Shown: positions 25,213 through 38,922 of the stretch, piece by piece
How positions within the stretch are numbered: position 1 is the first letter of the stretch
Layout: each line of letters opens with the position of its first letter
From: Linanthus parryae
Lineage: Eukaryota; Streptophyta; Magnoliopsida; Ericales; Polemoniaceae
DNA length: 64,000 bases
Assembly (NCBI GenBank): GCA_023055425.1
Contig: JALGPY010000005.1
Coordinates: 82,997,495 to 83,061,494, forward strand
Direction of reading: 5' to 3'
The notes under the pieces: model-generated
The model's input: only the letters and a program-made list of their open reading frames with translations
Databases searched by the model: none
What the model was told of the DNA's origin: nothing
Translations under genes and position numbers: made by a program

Positions 25213-25375
25213 TTCAATCTTTAAATTTCAACCCCTTTTCAAACCAATTTTTCAAGTTCAAATTCAAAAAACGTTTAAGGCCACTGTGTGACACAGATCC
25301 TTCTAAATTGCATCCCAACAAAAAATTTAATTCTGGGTTTAGGGTGGTTGTCCCTCAACAACCCCCAAGAGAGCC

Positions 25376-28300
25376 ATGAATATTATTAGCTGGAATTGCA
25401 GAGGCTTGGGGCAGGACTCTGCAATTCGTGAAGTTTTTTCACTGACCCGTAAATTTAAACCTGTTCTTCTTTTTCTTTCTGAAACTAAACAAAAAAGTTG
25501 TTTCATTCAAAGGAAATTTCGTAAATTAGGTTTTGACAAACACTGTTTCATTGATCCTATAGGCTCTAGTGGTGGTCTTTGGTGTGCCTGGCATTCCTCT
25601 CTTTTATCTGCCTCTCTGAAGTGGTCTTCGGACAATCTGCTTCTCCTTGAAATATCAAATTCAAACCCTTCACTTCCCTCTTGGTACATAGGTTTAGTGT
25701 ATGGCAACCCTAATTTTGATCAGCGTTTGCATGTTTGGAATCTCTTTGATTCTATTCTCCCGGTTAATAGTCCCTTGGTGTTAGTAGGGGACTTCAATCA
25801 GGTTCTCTTTTCTCATGATAAAATGGGGCCTTGTGCTTCTAACATTAGAGGTTCTGAAACCCTCATCAATTTCTTAAATAAATGGGCGCTGTTTGAAGTT
25901 AAAAATATTGGTCCTTGGTTTACCTGGACTAACAATAGATTAAGTAGCTCTCCTACCTTTGAAAGACTTGACAGAGCGTGGTGTAATGTTAGTCTAATTA
26001 ACTCTTTTCCTGATCTTACTATTCATAACCTTGGAATTGGCTCCTCTGATCACTCTCCTATGGTTTTAAAATTCTCCCAACCCTCTACCATAAGCTACCC
26101 TCCCAGACGTTTTGAAATTTGGTGGCTGAATACTGCTGATTCTAAGGAGCTCCTGAAATATATTTGGAGCATTCCCATTCCAGGATCACCATGTTTCAGG
26201 GTGGCCAAGCTTCTAGCTATCACTCTTAAAGCTTTTAGGGCCTGGGCCTCTTCTAGACCCTCCCTGCAAAATCAGATTAATAATGTTAAAACCCAACTTG
26301 CCTTTCAACAATCTCTCCTTCCAGATCCTCAAGCAGCCTCCTCTTTTATACATCTTCATCATCAACTACAGGATCTGCTTAACCAAGAAGAAATATATTG
26401 GGCTCATAGAGCTAGATGTAAGTGGCTAAAAGAGGGAAATAAAAATACAAAGTTTTTCCATGCTTGCACCAAAATCAAAAAGACTTTTAATGGAATATGG
26501 AACATTCAACTTTCTGATGGCTCCTTTGTAACTGATCACAATGACATAATGAATCTGTTCCTTGATCACTTCCAATCCATTTACTCTGAACCCTCACCTA
26601 GTCTAGCTGATCTCTCAGCCCAAAATGACAACTTGTTCTCATTTTCTCTTCTTTTCAACATTACTAAATTTTTAACTCCTGAACAGCAAAGTCTCCTCTC
26701 TAAATCATTCTCTGCAACTGAAGTCACTCAAGCAGTCTTTGAAATGGCTCCCCTAAAAGCTCCTGGCCCTGATGGCTTCCAGCCAGCCTTCTTTCAAAAA
26801 AATTGGACCCTTTGCTCCGCCACCATTATAACAACAGTGCTTTCCTTTCTCAATTCAGGTCATTTGCTCAAAGAAATAAACAAAACCCATATAATTCTCA
26901 TACCTAAGTGCCATAACCCTCTTAAAGTTGGTGACTTCAGACCTATTAGCCTATGCAATGTACTCTATAGAATAATAGCCAAAGTCTTGGCTAATAGGCT
27001 TAAGCAAGTCCTTCCCTCCCTCATTTCTATTAATCAAAATGGTTTTATCCCCCAAAGGCTAATCCAAGATAACATTTTCATTGGCCAAGATCTTGTTCAC
27101 ACCATCCACAAAGCTAAGACTAATAACCAATCTAAGTTAGGAGCTCTGAAATTAGATATCTCCAAAGCTTTTGATCGTATTAGATGGGATTTTCTTGAAC
27201 AGGTCATGGTACAAATGCACTTCCCCTCCCACTTTATCAAACTTATTATGCAATGCATTACCACTGTCACCTATTCCATCATTCTCAATAGATCTCAGTC
27301 TAAGTTCTTCAAACCTAATAGAGGTCTAAGGCAAGGTGACCCTCTCTCCCCCTTCCTTTTTCTCTATGTGCAGAAGTCCTTTCAAGCTCTCTCACAACTG
27401 CTGAAGAGGATGGACTTCTGCAAGGCATTCCCTTTTCCAATAATCAGACAATTTCCCACTTGCAGTTTGCTGATGACACCCTTCTCTTCTTCAAAGTTTG
27501 CCCTCAGACCAGTACTAACATTAGGCACATTCTTGACCTTTATGCTACTCAATCAGGTCAATCTATAAACTTAGACAAGTCTTCTCTAGTCTTTAGTCCT
27601 AATTGCTCCACTGCTGATAAGAATCACTTCCTCAACTGCCAAGGACTAGCTCCAAGTGACTGCATAGGGAAGTATCTAGGTATCTCTCTTGACAATAAAG
27701 GGACTAGTAAGGCTATTATCAAAAACACCATAGACAAGGTCATGCATAAGTGTGCTTCTTGGCAAGGTCTTCTTCTCAACCCCTTAGGAAGAGCCACTTT
27801 GATTAAGTCTGTTCTTAGCAGCTACCTTGTTTATCCCATGTCCATTTGTCTCTTCCCAAAGAAAGATTGTAACACTATTAAAACTGTCTTCTCTAAATTT
27901 TACTGGTCAGGGGACTGCAATAAAAAGCGTATTCATTGGCTCTCTTGGGACTTTCTTTGTAATAAACCCAAGAATGGGGGATTGGGCTTTAAGAATTTAC
28001 AATGCTTTAATAATGCACTTTTGGCTAAAAGTAGTTGGAGAATCCTCAAGGACCATAATTCTCTTTTCACAAAATACTTTTCTGCAAAATATTGCAAAAG
28101 AAAAACTTTTTTGAGCCTCAACCCTGCTTCTTCCTCATCTTCTGTTTGGAAAAACATCTGTAAAGGTAGAGGCACTTTGAGAATGGGACTGCAATGGAAA
28201 ATTGCCACAGGAAATGTTATTGAGTTGGGTGATGATGGGTGGATCAAAGACGTGCCTGGGGCCTCAGTTAAGGAATGCCTATCTCAAGCTAACCACCATA

Positions 28301-29016
28301 ATATTCCCACTAAGGTTGGTCACTTGATTGATCAGCAGCACAGAGTGAGGAAAACTGATCTAATAGGTGATATCTTCCCTAATTGGTTGAGAGATAGAAT
28401 TCTAGACACACCAATAGAAAGTCTTGATAGCACATATACCCCTTATTGGGGAGCCTCCTCCAATGGAATCTTCTCTGTTAAATCGGCCTATTTCCTGCAA
28501 AACTTCAATAACTCCTCACCCTTGTCAGTAGCAGCCAACATCCACTTTAACCCTATAACTCTTAACTACAACTGGAAAAGACTCTGGTCCTCAGGAATGC
28601 CTTCTAATATTACTCATCTCTTTTGGAGAATTTGCACTAACTCTCTGCCTTGTCTTTCCAATATTAACTCTCGAATTGCTACCTCAAACCCGTTCTGTCC
28701 TAGCTGTCCAAATCACATGGAAGATGCTAATCACATTTTCCTCCACTGTACTAAGGCTCGGGAGCTTTGGGGTAGAGCCCCTCTTCACCCCTTTCAGAAA
28801 CCAACACATTACTCCTCAGATGTCAATAAGTGGTTAATGAGATGGCTAAACAAGCAAAAGAAACTCAAAAAACAAAATAACTGGCATTGGATTCCAGCTA
28901 TATTCTGGATTCTTTGGATCACCAGAAATAAAAGATTATTTGAGCAACAAAATACTACACCTAGCTCTTTGTTTCACCAGGCAGAGGCTCTTGCAAATTT
29001 TCTGACTCTATGTTGA
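25376..29016 (+). pseudogene. LINE ORF2 (endonuclease/reverse transcriptase), one frameshift
   Basis: The ATG at 25,376 opens an APE-type endonuclease domain (ISWNCRGLG, LSETK, VLVGDFN, SSDHSP; about residues 1-230). It is followed by the RT domain (HIILIPKCHNP, FRPISLCNVLYRIIAKVLA, LKLDISKAFDRIRWDFLE, GLRQGDPLSPFLF). A single-base frame change at about 27,361-27,368 separates this part from the catalytic box QFADDTLLF (27,460 onward). The second frame runs on through the thumb and a zf-RVT region (WKRLWSSGMPSNITHLFWR, with Cys/His pairs around 28,700-28,750) to 29,016. A complete RNase H is not evident. ORF2 normally nicks DNA and primes reverse transcription at the target. With the frame change it is inactive. 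Confidence 0.9.
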
Positions 29017-29378
29017 TTTACTATGTGAGTTTATTTTTAGCTAATGAAGGTTGGGTGGAAGTTGAAGTCAAGAAAGGAAGGCCAGAATGGTTGCCAGGTC
29101 AAGTGCAGTTTTATCCTCAGGCTTTGGTGGAAGTGTCCCAAGCAGTTCCTCTAGCAGTCCTTCCCCCTGTACAAGGATCTTTTGTTTTCAAGAATGCATT
29201 TTCTGCTGAAGCTTCTGCTAAGGCCCCAGGAGGAGAAGGAAGTTCTAATGCTCCAGAAGTCATTCAATCCCTTGAAGCTTCAAGTGTTAGTGCCTCTGGA
29301 GCTGCATATGGAGAAGAGTTCCCTCCCATTCCAGACAATGAGCTTATGTCAGCAGTCATTCCCTTCATTGATGTCTAA
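29010..29378 (+). CDS. Unrecognised short ORF in the LINE 3' region
   Basis: The ATG at 29,010 overlaps the ORF2 stop (ATGTTGA). The open frame encodes 122 residues, rich in Ala, Pro, Ser and Glu, starting with a short hydrophobic stretch followed by EGWVEVEVKKGRPEWLPGQ. That motif resembles the region just before the endonuclease in some plant LINE polyproteins, but I cannot name a family. It lies inside the element, before the poly-A tail. It might be a third ORF, an acquired fragment or chance coding. No translation signal beyond the overlap is visible. Confidence 0.35.
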   Translation: MLIYYVSLFLANEGWVEVEVKKGRPEWLPGQVQFYPQALVEVSQAVPLAVLPPVQGSFVFKNAFSAEASAKAPGGEGSSNAPEVIQSLEASSVSASGAAYGEEFPPIPDNELMSAVIPFIDV

Positions 29379-29743
29379 GAAGCCCTGATTCTAAGTTGAT
29401 AGTTCTCAGGTTCTCAAATTATCTCTACTTATGTATCAAGTTTGCTTTGGATATTAACTGATGTAGTAATTGTCTCTGAGTTTTCTGCTGGTTGGCCACT
29501 GCTAGGCTCTCTCAGCTAGCTTTGGTGTCTAGTTTGGTAGTTTGTTTTCAGGAGGTTGTCTTAGTTGGTGTCTTGTTTGGTGGGTTATCACGTTTAGTTT
29601 CATGTTGTGTGGCCTGCCCTAGTCTTATGACCTATTAGCATTAGTATCCTTATTTTGGTATGACCGGATGGTGTCCTTTGGCTATGTGGTTGTATTTATC
29701 TTTATCATTATCAATTGAAGTTCTAATTTTCCCGCAAAAAAAA

Positions 29744-31757
29744 TTCACTTGTCCAGGAATTGTGGAGTACAAACATGACGATGCCCGGCAGTGACTACCG
29801 ATCATTCAGGGTGAGGTAGCCACTGGGCATCTCTATTACTTGTCGGGTTCGGTACAGAGTCGATTTTGATGGACCTTTTATGTAAGCTCTTTACTTCACA
29901 GTTCTCATAGGTGTCTCAACTTATATCCTTCATTTGCAGGTGCAATTTCTTTATTTTTCATTGAATTTTTCTAGTACGTCTTTTCTGGGTTCAGCCTATC
30001 CAGTTTTCTATTCTACCAAATCTTTCCTGAGTGCAATCATGAATCCAAACAAGATACCATGAATCAATTCGATGTAAGTGGGATGCATAAAACTTGCAAC
30101 TCACTGAGAAAGAGAAAACATCAACCCCCATTAGTTCAGAATCACTCGCTGAAGGATAACTTGTTGCGCACGCAACATCTTTGGCAAGATTTTTATTGCC
30201 AAACCCGTTAATGTGAGTATCTTGCAGAAAACCGTATAAAAGTACAGTTCAAATCCAACCCCATGAAAGGAGAGAGATGGGGAGTTCTATAGGGAGAAAT
30301 TTTGCTTTGAGTGTGGGATGGTTAGGGGAAATTTCCCCATGGACATGCCCCTCTCCTCCCCATACATGAGTTAAAATTGATAGGGAAAAAATGGGTTGGA
30401 GATGAGTTATAGTTTGGGGGATGGGGATGGGGAGGGGAAGGGCGAAATGGTGGGATCATGAGGGGAGGGGGATGGGGGAAATGGCATGGGTTGGAGATGC
30501 CCTTAGATGGCGAGTAGTTACTCTCGTACAAAACTCAATTTCTACTGTATGGGTCAATTCTATTACTAGTACATAGGATTGCAACTCGGGCAGCTGGACG
30601 GGTTGACACCCTTGTCCAAATCCAAGCCCGAGATATTTTGGGGTTGCCCAAGCGCAGTCCGGCCCGAGTTAGGAGCATCGCCAACCCGTCCAAGTCCAAA
30701 TTCGAACAAATCAATTCGGGTTCAGGTTGATTCGGGCTAACCCATCAAACTAAATAAATTAACATAATTATCACATTCAAATCAATTAAATTTTTCAACT
30801 TACATATAAAAATTGATACCGAATGTAGACACTTCATTTTTTTTAATGCTAAAAATAATGGCCATATATTGTTAGAGCGAATTAAATAACTATCCATTTG
30901 TACAACGAAAAAAGATCTATTAGTTAAGAACATAAACATAATTAAAAATATTACTAATAATAAAAAAATAATATATTCTTGATAAATATGCTATATAATA
31001 CTCCCCAATATGACATTCATATGTAACGAGTATACAAATTGGGCAATTCGGGCTAGCACATTGTTTGATCTTTGTACCCAAGTAGATGTAGGATAGAATA
31101 GCATTCCTTACAGATTTTCAGTTATCTACATCTCTTCATGCTAAATTACTTGAGAAGTAAGTTCTTGGTTAAACTAAAAATAATGAACCAAAACTATTAG
31201 TAAGTTCTAGGTTAACTTTAAAGTTTAAACCATACCTATACAGATTTTACAAAATTGCTAAAATTGGGTTGGCTTGGATTGGAATATGTCGTTAGGTGGA
31301 TTGACGCTTTCACAGCACACCCCTAATTTCCATACTACTACCACCCCTTTAATCCTGGAACAAACTATTCTGAAACAGCAGAACACTCCAGATTCATCTT
31401 GCTGCAATTAAAAGCCTACTACAACTTGTATACAAATCAGAACCAACCGATGGATCATGTCTACTATGAAACAAGAACACGTGAATATAACCTATCTACT
31501 AATCTTAGAGCAAAAGAAAGGAGACATAGCTTGAAAGGATCATGTCTACATCATTCTTTTACAACTGGAATCTTTTCTAGTAAAGAGAATTGTAGGTAAA
31601 GTAGGTAGCGACATTAGAGCCTATGCAGATAACATGTGAAGGAAGAAGGGTGACGTTCAAGAGCCTGCTCAAACTTAAGTAGCCAGCCAAAGTTATGGTT
31701 GCATCCGCTATCACTCTGGCTATTGTTCCAGCTTCTGTCGAGAGCAAACCGCCGTTG
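29744..31757. other. Host flank between LINE and Athila composite
   Basis: It starts with the right LINE target duplication. No gene is supported. A GC-rich segment near 30,590-30,740 (CTCGGGCAGCTGGACGGGTT and CCCGAGTT motifs) and a segment ending near 31,325 (CACACCCCTAA) have the look of a decayed MITE of about 750 bp, but its ends are not secure. A minus-strand open frame at 31,577-31,771 may be part of a host sequence split by the E1 insertion. Confidence 0.45.
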
Positions 31758-32344
31758 TGATAGCTCCTCACTAGGAGTTATAGGTTAACCCAATTTGAGG
31801 GGTATTTTCGTCCTAAATGAGCGTTTTAGTCGATTTCTGCCCCGTTTGACTCGGGAATTCACGGTTTGCTGTTTTTTATCTCCTAAACGCATAAACTGCT
31901 TTATTTCACGCATATCGAGATATGATCACGAGTTTTGTTTCGTGTCGTGGATGCAGGGACAGGACTTGTGCGGGAGCCGGAAATGAAGCAGGCATGCGGG
32001 TGAAGGATCCAAGGAGGCTGAGAAGCCGAGCATGCAAGCCGAGAAGATTGGCACGTTTCCCGAGGAAGATTGGCACGCATCCCGAGGAGCCTAGCACGCA
32101 TCCCGAGGCATCCCGAGCAGTTTGGCACGCATCCCGAGACAGACAAAACACACTCCGAGAAGATCAACAGTCATCCCGAGACATCCCGAGGAGCCTGGTA
32201 CGCATCCCGAGACATCCCGAGGAGCCTGGTACGCATCCCGAGGCATCCCGAGGAGTTTGGCGCGCAAACCGAGGAGGCAGCTATCTACGCTGCTAGCTAC
32301 GCAGCTCCCTACGCAGTTAGCTACGCAGCTAGCTACGCAGGTAG
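31758..32344 (+). repeat. Inverted partial LTR (U3) at the left end of E1
   Basis: This 587-bp block aligns, with about a dozen differences by eye, to the start of the E1 LTR at 60,724-60,140 but in opposite orientation. It begins TGATAGCTCC, directly after CGTTG, and stops abruptly after five and a half units of the 12-bp array (GCTAGCTACGCA type, 32,280-32,344). The next base belongs to the end of ORF3. The differences between copies are spread along the block, so they are not a recent assembly duplication. Confidence 0.9.
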
Positions 32345-34247
32345 ACCTAGGACTGCTAGGCCCAGTGGGTCTCGGTCCACGGGCCCCTCGGCGCGATGGC
32401 GCTGGCGGCGTCTGGTATGACTGAGTGTCCGGGGGTGGGCAGTATGGCCCGGAGTCGGACCAACTATCAGAATGTGCCGGGGCCGAAGTCGGGGCATCGT
32501 CATGGTGACTCGACTCCGCCTCTCCAGACCAACTGGTATCGAACTCACTGGAGTAAGTCGAGGGAAAGAATAACGGTAGCGGGACCTGTCGGCCCGCGCT
32601 CCGGGCTGCCTCTCTCTGCTCCTCGCGAATCGCGGCCAACGCAGCAGTCTGATCCTTTCCCCTCTTGTCGTTGGTCCTCTGGTTGTGCTTTAGCAGTCTC
32701 CACATCTTACCAAACTGCTTCTTGCACATGTCCTTAATGGACGTTCTCCCAGACTCGGCCCTCTCATCAATCTGGGTCAGTTTCTGCTCAAAGGCAGTCC
32801 ACGGAGGAATGGTAGTGTCAGGGGCTCGGGTCGACCGACTACGGTCAGGGGCAGCAGCCCGGGATGGTCTAGAAGGCTCGGGAACATCGGTCCGAAATGA
32901 CCTGCTACGCTCAGGGGCAGCTGCCCTCGATGGCCGGGGAGGCTCGGGAACCGCGGTCCGGGCTGGCCGAGTAGGCCGGCTAGGCTCAGGCTCGGGAACA
33001 GGGATCCTGGTCGGGCGAGTGGGCCGGCTAGGCTCAGGCTCGACGGGCCCACTAGACTGACCATGCTCATAAGTCGACCGAGACCGATGCAGTCGGGTCG
33101 GAAACTCTCTCATGACAGGACGCTCCTGTGTGGAACGCCTCGCCGGGACAGGGGTACGATCTGGAGCCATGTACTCCTGGGGCGGCTGGTAACTAGAGAG
33201 CGAGGTGGGGTCATGTACAGGGCCCCCCCTCTGTCGAGCAGCGCGCCTTCTGGGCGCGGGGGCGGGGGGCGGTCCAATGTCAGGGTCTGAGGAAGGGGCC
33301 TGCCCATCCTCGTCCATCGGGTCATCACCCGGCTCATCCTCATCTAGGTCCACAAACGCATCGGCCGGCTCGGGTGCCCTACGGTTTCCCATGGCCCGTC
33401 TACCTACTCGCCATAATGGCCGGAAAGAGGCGGGGTCTAAATCTCGCTCACCCTCGATGACAATCTCATTCAGGGCAGCCAATCGGGTAATCAGGCTGCA
33501 AAACTCGAAACCTCGTCGGCTATTCGTGTTGGCTCTCTCTCTAATGTTCGCCCAAATCCGGGCCGCTATGTCGACCCGACGTCGGGTCATGAAGCAGTAC
33601 ACCAGAAGTACCACTTGGTAGGGCAGCTTAGTGATATGCTGAATCCCTACTACCCGGTTCACTCCAAACTCAAACCACCACCGGGCTGGCGGACTCAAAA
33701 ACGTGCCATGTAGCCTCCCGTTGGTCTCCCAGCGGGCCTCATCCGCCTTCGCACAGAGAGTCCTCAAGAGCTCCTCTTGCGGAGGAGAGTCCTGAACGAG
33801 CATATCGTACGCACACTGTCCCTCGAATTCGCCAGGTATGCCGTACGCCCAGCGGATTGCGAGGGGCGTCAGCCAAATAAACCCCCTACGACAGTATACC
33901 CAATTCGGGTACAACTCTGTCTCCCCGAACTCCTGATAGATGAGGTTACAGAAAAATTCCCGAGTGAGCGCGGAACTAGCCCTCTCGGGAAAGTTCCCTA
34001 AGGCACAGCCAAAGAGATCGGGCCGTCTAGCATAATTTCTCATAGCTAACGACATCCTCTCGTCATCTACCTCGAACCTATAATCCGGTGTCAACCCTCT
34101 GTCTAAAGTCTCTAGATAGTGCAGATGGGCCTGGTAACTCACAAACCGGAAACTATCAAAGTTGGTCTCGGTAATCTGCTCATACGGGATGTCAATGGCA
34201 AACGGCAAACGAAAATCAAACGCCACGGGTCTCTCAAGCCAGTCCAT
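32345..34247 (-). CDS. E1 ORF3, 'putative plant transposon protein' type (PF20167-like), 3'-truncated
   Basis: An ATG at 34,247 opens about 630 residues of element coding sequence before the inverted-LTR junction; the frame runs on as 85 antisense-LTR residues to 32,091. Residues 30-280 hold the conserved domain (FDSFRFVSYQAHLHYLE, LTREFFCNLIYQEFGE, NWVYCRRGFIWLTPLAI) seen in many plant retroelement accessory ORFs and, in this window, in element A. The middle is acidic. The rest is a Pro/Arg/Ser-rich low-complexity region with PSRPTRP-type repeats, then a short basic coiled segment (KKQFGKMWRLLKHNQR). It lies downstream of pol, where Athila elements carry an env-like or accessory ORF. Its function is unknown, and I see no transmembrane segment supporting an envelope. 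The natural C-terminus is lost at the junction. Confidence 0.72.
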
Positions 34248-35793
<1,546 letters not shown>

Positions 35794-38700
35794 TCACGGG
35801 TCGTCAAAGTAAACGGGGTCTACTTTGGCGACTTCAACTGTCTCAAGATATGGCTTGATACGGTTCCCGTTCACCCTGAAACTGGACTCGTCTTTTGGAT
35901 TCTCCAGCTCAAATGCTCCCCATGCAAATATCTTCTTGATGATGAACGGTCCCGACCATCGAGACCTCAACTTGCCCGGAAAGAACCGCATCCTCGTGTT
36001 GTAGAGAAGCACTTTGTCGCCTTCGTTAAACTGCTTTGGCGTGATACGGTGATCATGCCACTTCTTTGTCTTCTCTTTGTAAATTTTGGCGCTCTCGAAA
36101 GCCGTTCTGCGGAATTCCTCTAATTCCAGCAGTGCCATCTTCCTCTTATCTCCTGCTAGATTCTGGTCCAAATTGAGCATTTTGATGGCCCAGTACGCTT
36201 TGTGCTCCAACTCAACCGGCAAGTGGAACGCTTTTCCAAACACGAGCTGGTATGGCGACATTCCCAGCGGTGTCTTGAAAGCTGTCCTGTAGGCCCATAG
36301 TGCATCGTCTAGCCTTAGGGACCAATCCTTCCGGCCGAGATTAACCGTCTTCTCAAGTATGCTCTTGATCTCTCTGTTCGAAACCTCGGCCTGTCCGTTC
36401 GTTTGAGGATGGTAAGGCAGTGACACCTTGTGAACCGACACACCGTACTGTTTCAGAACTTTGGCAAAAACTCGATTAATGAAGTGTGATCCCTCATCAC
36501 TGATCATCGCCCTGGGCGTCCCGAACCGAGTAAAAATGTTGCGTTTCAGAAAACGCTCAACCGTAGCTGCATCGTTTTTCTGACACGCAATCGCCTCGAT
36601 CCACTTCGTCACATAATCCACTGCCAGCAGAATGTAAAGATTTCCCATCGAAGACGGGAACGGACCCATGAAGTCAATCCCCCATACATCAAACGGCTCT
36701 ACCTCCTGCCACACGGTCATCGGCATCTCGTCCCGGTGTGACGTGTTTCCTGTCCTCTGGCACCTATCACATCCCTGCACATAGTCGTGACAGTCTTTGA
36801 AGATTGTCGGCCAGAAAAAACTGGACTGCAGTATTTTATGCGCCGTGCGCGTTCCCCCAAAATGACCCCCACACTGTGATGAGTGGCAGTGTCGGATCAC
36901 GTTCCAGGCCTCGTGGGTCGGGATACACCTTCTCAGGATGTTATCGGCCCCCTGTTTGAATAAGTACGGGTCATCCCAGAAATACTGTCGACTTTCGGAA
37001 ACAAACTTTTTCCGCTGAGACGGGGTGAGATCCTCGGGAAGCGTGCCAGTTACCAAGTAATTGGCTATGGCATAGTACCACGGTCTCCCGATTTTCACTG
37101 CCATGATGTGTTCGTCCGGGAAGTTTTCCTTGATCGGTACCGGGTCCACCTTCACGTTCTCAAGTCTGGATAGGTGATCCACCACCACGTTCTCAACTCC
37201 CTTCTTGTCCCGGATTTCCACGTCGAATTCCTGCATCAGTAGTACCCACCTCAACAGTCTCGGTTTTGCGTCCTTCTTGTCCAACAGGTATTTCAGGGCA
37301 CTATGGTCGGTAAAAACGATAACTTTTGACCCGACCAAATAGGGCCTGAATTTGTCCAGGGCATACACCACGGCCAGCAGTTCCTTTTCTGTCGTACCAT
37401 AGTTGAGCTGGGCGTCGTTGAGTACCCGACTCGCATAATAAATGACGTGGCATACTTTATCCTTTCGCTGCCCCAAAAATGCCCCGACTGCGTAGTCGCT
37501 GGCGTCACACATCAGCTCAAACGGGAGTGACCAATCCGGCGTGGTTATAACCGGGGCTGTGGTCAGCTTCTCTTTCAAATGGTCAAAAGCCTGCCGACAT
37601 GCTGCATCGAAATCAAAGGGTACGTCTTTTCCGAGTAAAGCGCAGAGTGGCTTTGTGATCTTGGAAAAGTCTTTGATGAACCTTCGGTAAAATCCTGCAT
37701 GTCCCAGAAAACTTTTGATCGCCCTTACGTTCGTCGGGTATGGAAGCTGCTTTATCACCTCGATCTTAGCCCGGTCCACCTCGAGTCCCTTGCTGGAAAT
37801 TCTGTGACCCAGCACGATCCCCTCGGTGACCATAAAGTGACACTTTTCCCAATTGAGCACCAAATTCGCCTTCTTGCATCGGATCAGAACTTGACCCAAA
37901 TGGAACAGGCAGTCTTCGAAACTGTCCCCGAATAGTGAAAAGTCGTCCATGAAGACCTCCAGATTTTTCTCGATCATGTCGGAAAAAATCGCCATCATAC
38001 ATCTCTGGAATGTGGCAGGAGCATTACACAACCCGAACGGCATGCGCTGAAACGCGAACGTACCATATGGGCAGGTAAACGTCGTCTTTTCCTGATCTTC
38101 CGGGGCTATGAAAATATGGTTGTACCCGGAGTACCCGTCCAGAAAACAGTAATAGGCGTGGTGGGCGAGCCGGTCCAGCATCTGGTCCATGAATGGTAGC
38201 GGGAAGTGGTCTTTCAGTGTTGCGTCGTTTAGCCTCCGATAGTCCATGCAGATCCGCCAGCCTGTAACGGTGCGCTGCGCAATCTGCTCCTGGTCTTTAT
38301 TCTGCACCACCGTAATACCCCCCTTTTTGGGCACGCACTGGGCCAGGCTGATCCATGTGCTGTCCGATATGGGGTATATGATTCCCGCTTCCAGCCACTT
38401 CATAACCTCTTTTCGCACAACGTCCTTCATGTTCGGATTCAGTCTCCGCTGGGGCTGAATCACCGGTTTCTTGCCTTCTTCAATTCGGATCTTGTGCATG
38501 CAGTAGGAGGGGCTGATCCCCTTGATATCTGCAATCGTCCAGGTGATTGCTTCCTTATGCTCTCGCAATACTTCCAGCAGTTTCTGTTCCTGTTCCTGAG
38601 ATGAACGTGACGAAACAATTACGGGCAGAGTACTATTTTCACCAATAAACGCATACCTGAGATGGCTCGGGAGCGGTTTCAGTTCCAGTGCGGGTGGCTC

Positions 38701-38922
38701 CTTGAGTGACGGGACCAGAATCATCTTTTGCCCGCCGTCTTCGTCCCGGTGCAAAGTGGTCCAGTCCTCGGCTCGCATGGCGTGCTCGCACAGAGTCTTC
38801 TCCTTTTCTTCCCCGTACATGCTGTCGATCTCTTCCCACAATTGGTCCATCTCCTCGTTTTCGCATCCTTCGTCAACCACGTCTATAGCAAAGATATCCT
38901 CGTGGTCGTAGTAATTTGGCAG
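35794..38922 (-). CDS. pol: E1 pol: reverse transcriptase, RNase H, integrase
   Basis: An open frame of about 1,042 residues starts right after an in-frame TAA (38,925-38,923) that separates it from gag-pro; there is no ATG, so it is a continuation of gag-pro. Numbering residues from the GTG at 38,880, RT carries CMDYRRLN (211-218), the catalytic D248 (LDGYSG) and MDDF (311-314). RNase H has D459 and D525 ([11 protein letters not shown]). Integrase has an HHCC zinc region (656-708) and the D736, D795, E832 triad (GIDFMG, ISDEG, AEVSNRE). The C-terminus contains the [18 protein letters not shown] motif. The RT insertion [20 protein letters not shown] is typical of the Athila branch. These enzymes copy element RNA and insert the DNA. 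No stops or frameshifts are seen inside pol. Confidence 0.92.
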   Translation of the reverse strand: MPNYYDHEDIFAIDVVDEGCENEEMDQLWEEIDSMYGEEKEKTLCEHAMRAEDWTTLHRDEDGGQKMILVPSLKEPPALELKPLPSHLRYAFIGENSTLPVIVSSRSSQEQEQKLLEVLREHKEAITWTIADIKGISPSYCMHKIRIEEGKKPVIQPQRRLNPNMKDVVRKEVMKWLEAGIIYPISDSTWISLAQCVPKKGGITVVQNKDQEQIAQRTVTGWRICMDYRRLNDATLKDHFPLPFMDQMLDRLAHHAYYCFLDGYSGYNHIFIAPEDQEKTTFTCPYGTFAFQRMPFGLCNAPATFQRCMMAIFSDMIEKNLEVFMDDFSLFGDSFEDCLFHLGQVLIRCKKANLVLNWEKCHFMVTEGIVLGHRISSKGLEVDRAKIEVIKQLPYPTNVRAIKSFLGHAGFYRRFIKDFSKITKPLCALLGKDVPFDFDAACRQAFDHLKEKLTTAPVITTPDWSLPFELMCDASDYAVGAFLGQRKDKVCHVIYYASRVLNDAQLNYGTTEKELLAVVYALDKFRPYLVGSKVIVFTDHSALKYLLDKKDAKPRLLRWVLLMQEFDVEIRDKKGVENVVVDHLSRLENVKVDPVPIKENFPDEHIMAVKIGRPWYYAIANYLVTGTLPEDLTPSQRKKFVSESRQYFWDDPYLFKQGADNILRRCIPTHEAWNVIRHCHSSQCGGHFGGTRTAHKILQSSFFWPTIFKDCHDYVQGCDRCQRTGNTSHRDEMPMTVWQEVEPFDVWGIDFMGPFPSSMGNLYILLAVDYVTKWIEAIACQKNDAATVERFLKRNIFTRFGTPRAMISDEGSHFINRVFAKVLKQYGVSVHKVSLPYHPQTNGQAEVSNREIKSILEKTVNLGRKDWSLRLDDALWAYRTAFKTPLGMSPYQLVFGKAFHLPVELEHKAYWAIKMLNLDQNLAGDKRKMALLELEEFRRTAFESAKIYKEKTKKWHDHRITPKQFNEGDKVLLYNTRMRFFPGKLRSRWSGPFIIKKIFAWGAFELENPKDESSFRVNGNRIKPYLETVEVAKVDPVYFDDP

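Larger units (their letters stand above)
22732..29743 (+). mobile_element. L1-type plant LINE, about 7.0 kb, 16-bp TSD and poly-A tail
   Basis: The element is bounded by a perfect 16-bp target duplication TTCACTTGTCCAGGAA (22,716-22,731 and 29,744-29,759) and ends in a run of A. It has a 5'UTR of about 560 bp, a gag-like ORF1, an endonuclease/reverse-transcriptase ORF2, a short extra open frame and a 3'UTR of about 365 bp. The intact duplication suggests a relatively recent insertion, but frameshifts in ORF1 and ORF2 make it non-functional as read. Confidence 0.93.

Noticed and set aside
31901..32424. Arg/Pro/Ser-rich open frames on both strands of the LTR
   Set aside because: They are readings of the repeated CATCCCGAGG motifs of the LTR; the same frames appear at 60,032-60,560 in the inverted copy.
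32665..33621. Plus-strand open frames of 130-140 codons
   Set aside because: They are antisense shadows of ORF3 in GC-rich repetitive coding sequence.
32091..34247. ORF3 of E1 as a retroviral envelope
   Set aside because: No signal peptide, transmembrane segment or cleavage site is visible; the domain resembles the PF20167 type instead.
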